DNA of 64,000 nucleotides. Origin: Candidatus Gastranaerophilales bacterium (lineage in GTDB: Bacteria > Cyanobacteriota > Vampirovibrionia > Gastranaerophilales > Gastranaerophilaceae). The stretch is from contig CALVCA010000004.1 in the NCBI GenBank assembly GCA_944325895.1, positions 1 to 64,000 on the forward strand. Reading direction: 5' to 3'. A program made the position numbers and the translations under genes. Position 1 is the stretch's first letter. Every line of letters begins with the position of its first letter. The notes beneath the pieces are model-generated. The model saw only the letters and a list, made by a program, of their open reading frames with translations. It was not told the DNA's origin and searched no databases. Shown piece after piece: positions 58,270 through 64,000 of the stretch.

Positions 58270-58485
58270 ATGAACAATGAATATTTACAAAAATTTACAA
58301 AACATCTTAAAGAACTGAGAAGGCAAAAGAATATAAAACAAGATGATTTTCTTGCAGTAGATGGGATTTCCAGATCAACAATTGCAATGGTTGAAACAGC
58401 AAAAACAGATATAACATTATCAAAATTAAAAATCATAGCTGATGTTTTAAAAGTAAAAACAAAAGATTTGTTAGATTTTGAATAG
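58270..58485 (+). CDS. XRE-family transcriptional regulator
   Basis: 71 residues from ATG 58270, beginning MNNEYLQKFTKHLKELRRQK. The Cro/C1-type HTH is 'LRRQKNIKQDDFLAVDGISRSTIAMVETAKTDITLSKLKIIADVLKVKTKDLLDF' (~15-70), complete but single-domain. GATAAT lies 6 nt upstream of the ATG. It is divergent from prepilin D and might control it; that is inference from position only. Confidence 0.82.
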   Translation: MNNEYLQKFTKHLKELRRQKNIKQDDFLAVDGISRSTIAMVETAKTDITLSKLKIIADVLKVKTKDLLDFE

Positions 58486-58490
58486 ATTTA

Positions 58491-58519
58491 TTGAAAAATA
58501 AAAATTTTTAAAATAACAT
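58491..58519 (+). promoter_or_regulatory. Promoter of the C_GCAxxG_C_C gene (leaderless)
   Basis: TTGAAA (58491-58496), 17 nt, TAACAT (58514-58519), 6 nt, ATG at 58526. Confidence 0.5.
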
Positions 58520-58525
58520 GTTTGT

Positions 58526-58924
58526 ATGAAAGAAAAAGCAATAGATTATTACGTAAATAAAGGTTATTCATGTTCTGAGAGCATTGTTCGGGCGGCGATA
58601 GATGAGGGAATGTGTCCAAAAGATTTGTTACCATGTGCGACAACATTTTCAGGCGGTATGTCACAGGGGTGTCTGTGCGGTGTAATTGCAGGGTCTCAGA
58701 TAGTTTTGGGATACAATTTTGGCAGAGAAAACGTTATGGGCAATGAAGTTTTAGCACGACAAAAAGCCGCAGAATTTATTGAAGAATTTAAAAAGCGTAA
58801 TAAATTCACATGCTGCAGAATTTTGTCAAAAGATGTTCCGCCGGAAAATAAAAAAGCTCACTGCTCAAAATTTGTAGGTGACGGTGCTGAATTTCTTGAA
58901 TCTATGATTAAGGTTAAGGTTTAA
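58526..58924 (+). CDS. C_GCAxxG_C_C family protein (probable redox protein)
   Basis: 132 residues with the family's cysteine pattern: 'GYSCSESIV' (~13-21), 'MSQGCLCGVIAGSQIVLG' (the GC-x-G-A-x-x-G core), 'FTCCRIL' and 'KKAHCSKFV'. Members often accompany electron carriers, and their cysteines may bind a metal cluster; the exact role is not established. Its TAA overlaps the next ATG by one base (TAATG), making a two-gene operon with the endonuclease IV-like gene. Confidence 0.85.
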   Translation: MKEKAIDYYVNKGYSCSESIVRAAIDEGMCPKDLLPCATTFSGGMSQGCLCGVIAGSQIVLGYNFGRENVMGNEVLARQKAAEFIEEFKKRNKFTCCRILSKDVPPENKKAHCSKFVGDGAEFLESMIKVKV

Positions 58925-59760
58925 TGAATAAAAAAATGGATAAACTAAATTTTTTGACAGCCGGAATGCCATTGGCAACAGGAAAAGGAAGTTATCCGGA
59001 AGCTTTTTCCATACTTGATGACTTAAATCTTGACGGTATGGAAATGGAATTTGTCCATGGGGTCAGGATTACCGACAAGTCAAAAGATTTTATAAAAAAC
59101 AATTCTGAAAATAAAGTTATAACAGCCCATGGTCCGTTTTATATAAATCTTAATTCAAAAGAAGAAGAAAAAATCGACGCAAGTGTTCAAAGAATTCTTG
59201 ACACAGCACAAGTTGCAAATGATGTCGGGGCATACAGTATAACCTATCATGCAGCATTTTATATGGGAAAAGAAAAGGAAACAGTCTTTGAGCAGGTAAA
59301 AAAACAAACACAAAAAATTGTTGATATTTTAGAAAAAGAAAAAATAAATGTTTGGGTACGTCCGGAAACAACAGGAAAAGCAACGCAGTGGGGAGATTTT
59401 GAAGAAATTATCAGGCTTTCAAAAGAGTTTGAAAAAGTTTTGCCGTGTATTGATTTTTCTCATATCCATGCACGTACAGCAGGTAAATATAACACTTATG
59501 ATGAATTTGCACATATATTGGAAAGAATAGGAAAAGAACTCGGAAATGTTGCTTTGGAAAATTTTCATGCACATATAGCAGGTATTGAATATACATCAAA
59601 AGGCGAAAGACAACACTTAATATTAAAAGATTCAGATATGAATTATAAGGATTTATTAAAAGCATTAAAAGATTTTAATATAAAAGGGGCTGTTGTTTGT
59701 GAAAGTCCTAATATAGAAGAAGATGCACAGCTTTTGAAAGAGTATTATAATTCTTTGTAA
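58924..59760 (+). CDS. Endonuclease IV-like TIM-barrel protein
   Basis: 278 residues of the AP-endonuclease 2 / xylose isomerase-like superfamily. Metal ligands in the expected order: His in 'VITAHGPFYINLNS' (~68), His in 'SITYHAAFY' (~108), Glu in 'VWVRPETTGK' (~144), Asp and His in 'CIDFSHIHARTAG' (~178-183), His in 'NFHAHIAGIEY' and Glu in 'AVVCESPN'. This is closest to archaeal-type endonuclease IV, which cuts at abasic sites, but sugar isomerases share the fold. Its 3' end overlaps aroC by 16 bp, convergent. Confidence 0.8.
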   Translation: MNKKMDKLNFLTAGMPLATGKGSYPEAFSILDDLNLDGMEMEFVHGVRITDKSKDFIKNNSENKVITAHGPFYINLNSKEEEKIDASVQRILDTAQVANDVGAYSITYHAAFYMGKEKETVFEQVKKQTQKIVDILEKEKINVWVRPETTGKATQWGDFEEIIRLSKEFEKVLPCIDFSHIHARTAGKYNTYDEFAHILERIGKELGNVALENFHAHIAGIEYTSKGERQHLILKDSDMNYKDLLKALKDFNIKGAVVCESPNIEEDAQLLKEYYNSL

Positions 59761-60758
59761 TTTCTTTTAATTTCTTCTATTGAGTCACCGCCAAATTTAT
59801 TTAAAAATTCATCAGCTAAAACACATGCAATTCTTGCTTCTGCAATAACACAACAAGCTTCAACCGCACAAGTGTCGGATCTTTCAAAATGAGCTTCACA
59901 TTCTGTCATTGATGATTTATCAACTGTTTTGAGAGGTTTTGCCATTGTCGGAATAGGTTTCATAATAGCTTTTACAATAATATTCTCACCATTAGAAACA
60001 CCTCCTTCTATACCGCCTGCATTATTTGTTTTACGAATTATTTTATTATTTTCTAAAAACATTTCATCATGATAATTTGAGCCGTTTATTCCAAGAGGAT
60101 TATTTCCTATTTCAACAACCTTTATTCCGTTAATGCTCATAACAGCTTGTGCAATTTTTCCGTCAAGCATTTTATCCCACTGGATATAAGAACCTAAGCC
60201 GACAGGAATATTTTTATATATGACTTCAAATTTTCCGCCTAAAGAATCACCGCATTGCTTGGCTTTATCAATTTCTTCGTTGAAATTTTCAAATTCAGCA
60301 CCAATTTGCAAAATATTGGAATAACATGTAATATTAAATTCTTTTAAAAACAGTTTTGCAATCGCCCCTACAGCAACTTCAATCGCTGTTTTGCGTGCAC
60401 TTGCACGCTCTAAAACATCTCTTAAATCATTAAGGTTGTATTTTATACTTCCAGCATAATCTGCATGTCCGGGACGATATTTTGTAAAAGAAGGTTTTTC
60501 ACAAAAATCATTATTTTTTATTGAAATACAAACAGGAGCACCGGTTGTTTTTCCGGCATGTAGACCTGATGTGATTTCTATCAAATCAGATTCCAATTGC
60601 ATTCTTTGGCTTCTGCCATAACCTGTCTGCCGTCTTTTTAATTCATTGTTTATAAAATTTGTATCAATATAAAGGTTGGACGGTATTCCGTCTATTATTG
60701 CTGTTAAGCTTTTACCATGGCTTTCGCCGGATGTTAAAAATCTGAAATTATTTAGCAT
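59745..60758 (-). CDS. aroC: Chorismate synthase
   Basis: FMN-dependent lyase making chorismate from EPSP. 337 residues: 'FRFLTSGESHGKSLTAIIDGIPS' (~5-27), 'RRQTGYGRSQRMQLESD' (~42-58), 'RPGHADYAGSIKYNLNDLRDVLERASARKTAIEVAVGAIAK' (~103-143), 'GGIEGGVSNGENIIVKAIMKPIPT' and 'RSDTCAVEACCVIAEA'. Slightly shorter than the ~360 usual, mostly at the C-terminus. Its start overlaps the upstream NTF2-like gene by 11 bp. Completes the pathway whose other steps include aroKB at 53 kb. Confidence 0.96.
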   Translation of the reverse strand: MLNNFRFLTSGESHGKSLTAIIDGIPSNLYIDTNFINNELKRRQTGYGRSQRMQLESDLIEITSGLHAGKTTGAPVCISIKNNDFCEKPSFTKYRPGHADYAGSIKYNLNDLRDVLERASARKTAIEVAVGAIAKLFLKEFNITCYSNILQIGAEFENFNEEIDKAKQCGDSLGGKFEVIYKNIPVGLGSYIQWDKMLDGKIAQAVMSINGIKVVEIGNNPLGINGSNYHDEMFLENNKIIRKTNNAGGIEGGVSNGENIIVKAIMKPIPTMAKPLKTVDKSSMTECEAHFERSDTCAVEACCVIAEARIACVLADEFLNKFGGDSIEEIKRNYKEL

Positions 60759-61224
60759 ATTTTAAGAAAATTTGTTCCTTTGTCTGCATCATTTCTTCTA
60801 TAATTTTCCATTGACCGTTAGGTTGTTTTTGTACTATTTGATAAGTTTTTAACCAATAGGTTTCACCTTTTGGTTGTCTTTCCGCACGGACAATATAGCC
60901 GTTAGAAACTTTTTCTACAGAAATATTTCTGTATGTGTTTTTATATTTTCGAATTTTTGCAGTTGCTTGACCAAGTTTAAGCTGTTTCATATACGTTGCT
61001 GTGTTTGTATATGCATTAGCTAATGATCCGTCCGGTTTTACAACCTGTCGTATTATTTTTGCGTTGGGCGAATAAAAATCAGGAATAGTCGGACTATATG
61101 TGTTTGCAGCATTTACATATTTGTTAAAAAAAGCTTTTGCCTCTTCTGCATCATTTGCAAAAACATGTAGACCGTTAAATATTACTAAACCAAATATAAT
61201 AAATTTTAATAGTAATTTTTTCAT
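60748..61224 (-). CDS. Exported NTF2-like protein
   Basis: 158 residues from ATG 61224 (AGGAGAAAG upstream); the frame extends to 61269 without a ribosome site. Signal peptide 'MKKLLLKFIIFGLVIFNGLHVFAN'. The mature part, 'AKAFFNKYVNAANTYSPTIPDFYSPNAKIIRQVVKPDGS' and 'YIVRAERQPKGETYWLKTYQIVQKQPNGQWKIIEEM', follows the cone-shaped NTF2/SnoaL-like fold. Such periplasmic domains bind small ligands or act as accessory units. Translationally coupled to aroC by overlap, with no obvious functional link. Confidence 0.7.
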   Translation of the reverse strand: MKKLLLKFIIFGLVIFNGLHVFANDAEEAKAFFNKYVNAANTYSPTIPDFYSPNAKIIRQVVKPDGSLANAYTNTATYMKQLKLGQATAKIRKYKNTYRNISVEKVSNGYIVRAERQPKGETYWLKTYQIVQKQPNGQWKIIEEMMQTKEQIFLKYAK

Positions 61225-61261
61225 CTCTTTCTCCTGCTTTAAGTATATCATACAATTTTTA

Positions 61262-63607
61262 TTAAACAAGGGACAAAGTGCTTAAGTCGCCTTCAAGTAA
61301 GTTTTTTTGGAATTGTTCGCATTCTTCCAAAAGAGTTTTTACATCTATATATTTTTCACTATGAACGATAGGAGATAAATCCTTTATGTCAAAAAGTTCT
61401 ATTTTATAACCTATTTGATTTTTTTCAAGAATTTTGATGAAATTTACGTCTTCAAATAAATCCAATAAACTCAGAACGGTTTCAACAGATTTTCCCAAAG
61501 CACTTGCACATCTTAATATATTTACAACACCGTTATTGTTATTTACGGCAAATCTTAACATTTTAACAAAAGTTAAAATAAATTCTTTTTCATCAAAATA
61601 TTTTATTTTGTAATTCATAAAATGAATAGATGAAGGGGCTGCCTCTTCTATAATCTGCTCAAAAGTTTCTTTATCCGCAGGATAGTCAAAGAACATTAAA
61701 CTGTCACAGGACGGAATGTTTTCTCTGTTGAAAGTTTTTTCTTTAATGTATTGATATGGATCAAGAGAATCTAAAATAGATTTGCTTTCCGCAAAAACTC
61801 TTATATTTTGTTTGGAATTTTTTATGTAATCGTTTACAAGATGAAAAATATTTGTTTTTTTGCGGTGGTCATATATTTTTAAACAGTCATATTCTTCATG
61901 TTTTAAATGTTCTGAATGAATATCATCCATTATGAGCTGAACACTGGTATTTCCGTTATATTCATTAATTTGTGGGTGGAAAGCAATATCAATAACATCA
62001 CCGCTAACTAAAGAAATATCTCCCTGCTGCCATCTGATACAGTTAAACTCATAAGATTCTTTTTGTACTGTTAACCTTAAGTGATCTTTATTTTCACCCA
62101 TAAGTCTTTTTTCTTTAATTTTAAGACCTTTCATTACGAATAAAGGGCATGGATTTTCAGCACCAAAAGGTTCTAGTTGGTTTAGCTCCTCAACATTTTC
62201 TATATTAATATCGTCAGGTGAAATTTCTAAATCAATGTTAAGAAACGGTTTTAATTCTTTTCCGTTTAACATTTCTTTTATAGTTTTGTTTAAAGCAGAT
62301 TTTACGGTATCAAAAGAATTTTTTTCTTCTGAAAAATATAAACCTGCCGCAAGCTTGTGACCCCCAAAACCGTCTAAAAGATCAGCGTTTTCACAGATAA
62401 TATCATATAAAGATAAACCTTCAATGCCTCTTGCAGAGCATCTGAACATTTTAGTTTCAGCTGAATACGTCATTAAAAAGGTTGGTTTGTAATATTTTTC
62501 TACAATTTTAGATGCAACAATTCCTATAATTCCGATATGCCAATCAGGTTTATAAAGAATAATAGCCGGATTTTTGTTCCCTTCTTTTTTAATCATTTCT
62601 TCTGCTTCTAAAAACATGTTTTGACATAAATCCTGACGAATTTTGTTAAATTCATTTAAAGAAATAACAGCCATATCAATTTCCTGTTTATTTTCGGAAA
62701 TTAAAACCTTAATAGCTTCTTCAACGGTATCTAAACGGCCGGAGGCATTGATTCTTGGAGATACACCAAAAGCAATGTTTTCAGCTGTAATGCCTTTTTC
62801 AATTGAATAGCCGGCACTTTCTAAAAGTTTTTTTAAACCGTAATGTTTCCCTTGAGATATTAATTCCAAACCTTTTATGACAAAATGCCTGTTTTCTCCG
62901 ATTAAAGGAACAATATCCGAAATTGTACCAACAGCAACAAATGGCAATATATCATATATAAATTCAGGTTTATTATAATGACTTAATAAACCTTGTGCCA
63001 CTTTAAAAGCAACACCAACCCCCGCAAGAGATGTCAAACTTTCAATTTCTTTTGCCGATAAAGATTCATCCAAAGAGTTTGGTGCTTTCGGGTTAATTAT
63101 CGCAAAAGCTTCCGGTAGTTTTTCAGGAGCTTCATGGTGATCAGTTATTATTACATCTATTTTAAAAGAATTGATAAAACTTACAGCATCGACATCACTA
63201 ATTCCGCAATCAACAGAAATTATAACTTTAGGTTTAACGGTTGTCATTATTTTTACTAAAGATTTTGTGTCAAGTCCGTGCCCCTGTTTATCACGATCAG
63301 GTATAAAGTAATTTACATCTGCTCCTAAGAATTTAAAAGTTTTGTATAAAAGAGATGTTGATGTTACACCGTCTGCGTCAAAGTCACCGTAAATAATTAT
63401 TTTTTCCTTGTTATCAATGGCTTTTGACAATCGTTCAACAGTTTTTGTCATATCACAAAAAACATCCGGTGAAGAAATTTTTATATCCAACGGATGTATA
63501 AATTCATTAATTTCCTTGTCGGTGGTTATTCCACGAGAAATTAAAAGCCTTTTTAACAAGGATTTTTCTTTAATATTGTTTTCTTTTATCCTCCACTCTT
63601 TGAACAT
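61262..63607 (-). CDS. recJ: Single-stranded-DNA exonuclease RecJ
   Basis: 5'-3' ssDNA exonuclease of repair and recombination. 781 residues; the usual core is ~570, so ~200 C-terminal residues form an extra domain, as in some cyanobacteria. DHH motifs: 'IIYGDFDADGVTSTSLLYK' (~74-92), 'VIISVDCGISD', 'VIITDHHEAPEKLP', 'INPKAPNS', 'GVGVAFKVAQGL', 'ISPRINASGR'-like 'GVSPRINASGRL', and the DHHA1 'DGFGGHKLAAGL'. An OB-fold follows. The ATG is 6 nt after an extended -10 (TGCTATAAT). Divergent from der. Confidence 0.95.
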   Translation of the reverse strand: MFKEWRIKENNIKEKSLLKRLLISRGITTDKEINEFIHPLDIKISSPDVFCDMTKTVERLSKAIDNKEKIIIYGDFDADGVTSTSLLYKTFKFLGADVNYFIPDRDKQGHGLDTKSLVKIMTTVKPKVIISVDCGISDVDAVSFINSFKIDVIITDHHEAPEKLPEAFAIINPKAPNSLDESLSAKEIESLTSLAGVGVAFKVAQGLLSHYNKPEFIYDILPFVAVGTISDIVPLIGENRHFVIKGLELISQGKHYGLKKLLESAGYSIEKGITAENIAFGVSPRINASGRLDTVEEAIKVLISENKQEIDMAVISLNEFNKIRQDLCQNMFLEAEEMIKKEGNKNPAIILYKPDWHIGIIGIVASKIVEKYYKPTFLMTYSAETKMFRCSARGIEGLSLYDIICENADLLDGFGGHKLAAGLYFSEEKNSFDTVKSALNKTIKEMLNGKELKPFLNIDLEISPDDINIENVEELNQLEPFGAENPCPLFVMKGLKIKEKRLMGENKDHLRLTVQKESYEFNCIRWQQGDISLVSGDVIDIAFHPQINEYNGNTSVQLIMDDIHSEHLKHEEYDCLKIYDHRKKTNIFHLVNDYIKNSKQNIRVFAESKSILDSLDPYQYIKEKTFNRENIPSCDSLMFFDYPADKETFEQIIEEAAPSSIHFMNYKIKYFDEKEFILTFVKMLRFAVNNNNGVVNILRCASALGKSVETVLSLLDLFEDVNFIKILEKNQIGYKIELFDIKDLSPIVHSEKYIDVKTLLEECEQFQKNLLEGDLSTLSLV

Positions 63608-63613
63608 ACCAAA

Positions 63614-63649
63614 ATTATAGCATAAAAACTTAATTATTTATGTTATAAT
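63614..63649. promoter_or_regulatory. Divergent leaderless promoters of recJ and der
   Basis: recJ (minus): TGC-TATAAT with -10 at 63619-63614, 6 nt to the ATG. der (plus): TGT-TATAAT with -10 at 63644-63649, 7 nt to the ATG. Both are extended -10 promoters lacking good -35 boxes. Confidence 0.6.
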
Positions 63650-63656
63650 TAATAAT

Positions 63657-64000
63657 ATGAAACCAGTAGTTGCGATAGTAGGAAGACCAAATGTAGGAAA
63701 GTCAACATTTGTAAACAGGCTTGTAGGAGCCAGGAATTCAATTGTTGATGATCAACCTGGAGTTACTCGTGACAGAATATATTTTGATGTGGAGTGGCAG
63801 AATAAGGTTTTTACGGTTATTGATACAGGAGGTATAATTCCTGGAGATGAAGATGATATAATGCTTTCTATTTTTGATCAGGCAAAAATGGCTTGTGAAG
63901 AAGCAGATAAAATAATTTTTCTTGTAGACGGCAAAGAAGGTGTAAATCCCGTTGACTACGATATAGCAAATATTTTAAGGCAGTCAAATAAACCGGTTTA
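63657..64000 (+). CDS. der: GTPase Der (EngA), N-terminal part, cut by window edge
   Basis: Double-GTPase of 50S ribosome assembly. Visible: '[46 protein letters not shown]' (P-loop and switch I), '[15 protein letters not shown]' (G3), '[31 protein letters not shown]'. These are the standard first G domain of Der; the second G domain and KH domain lie beyond the window. Starts 7 nt after an extended -10. Confidence 0.95.
   Translation, partial: MKPVVAIVGRPNVGKSTFVNRLVGARNSIVDDQPGVTRDRIYFDVEWQNKVFTVIDTGGIIPGDEDDIMLSIFDQAKMACEEADKIIFLVDGKEGVNPVDYDIANILRQSNKPV

Overview
The window is a single AT-rich bacterial chromosome segment with mostly housekeeping genes and no phage or plasmid block. The best lineage match is a non-photosynthetic cyanobacterial relative of the gut (Gastranaerophilales / Vampirovibrionia, formerly Melainabacteria). 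Supporting signs are a family of prepilins beginning FTLAEVLITLGIIG, a long cyanobacterial-type NusB, a probable origin beside dnaN as in Synechococcus, outer-membrane genes (OprO/P-like porin, TolC, Skp), and paired 'MGxxASQAR..LTARK' proteins that I know only as lineage-type proteins. This placement is inference; no rRNA is present.

Layout. 1-0.55 kb is the end of a Mu/Tn552-type transposon abutting tRNA-Met. 0.7-5.4 kb holds a MATE pump, a DJ-1/PfpI protein, enolase and small unknowns. 5.7-6.9 kb is prepilin module A. 6.9-12.6 kb holds proBA, divergent from alr-lpdA-lipA. 12.9-16.9 kb holds nusB-ftsY-receiver, a truncated prepilin and the first ASQAR protein. 16.9-18.6 kb is fabD-fabG. 18.7-19.8 kb is prepilin module B, a near copy of A. 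20-23.8 kb holds engB, a TPR lipid-envelope-type protein and xerD. 23.75-24.8 kb is prepilin C with its own G-tract leader ORF. 24.9-31 kb is an EmrAB-TolC efflux locus under a MarR regulator, with two EmrB copies. 31-35 kb holds EF-hand and unknown secreted proteins plus Skp. 35-48 kb holds pgk, lepA, gloA, a TrmB regulator, tdk, ctp, hisS, a U32 peptidase and a TPR protein. 48-55.3 kb holds a porin, a PLP decarboxylase, the second ASQAR protein, aroKB and small proteins. 55.4-55.7 kb is a probable oriC, followed by dnaN. 57-64 kb holds a fourth full prepilin, an XRE regulator, an endonuclease IV-like protein, aroC, recJ and the start of der.

Most noteworthy. (1) Three of the prepilin genes carry a homopolymeric G tract (9, 9 and 10 G) inside a short upstream ORF. 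In modules A and B that ORF sits directly on a strong promoter and is followed by a 130-nt RNA with a 26-bp stem; the two pilins share ends but differ in the middle. In locus C, losing one G would fuse the leader ORF in frame with the prepilin. This looks like an undescribed phase/antigenic-variation system. (2) Five exact TTTTCTACA boxes plus one near match and an AT-rich tract precede dnaN, a strong origin candidate with a variant DnaA box. (3) At least 15 genes (17 counting both copies of the leader ORF) have a sigma70 -10 box ending 6-8 nt before the start codon and no Shine-Dalgarno, predicting widespread leaderless mRNAs. (4) Two unrelated genes share an ~85-bp promoter module carrying pentanucleotide repeats, two others share sigma28-like promoters, pgk has an in-frame 55-codon upstream extension, and one EF-hand gene is broken by a -1 frameshift in an A6 run.
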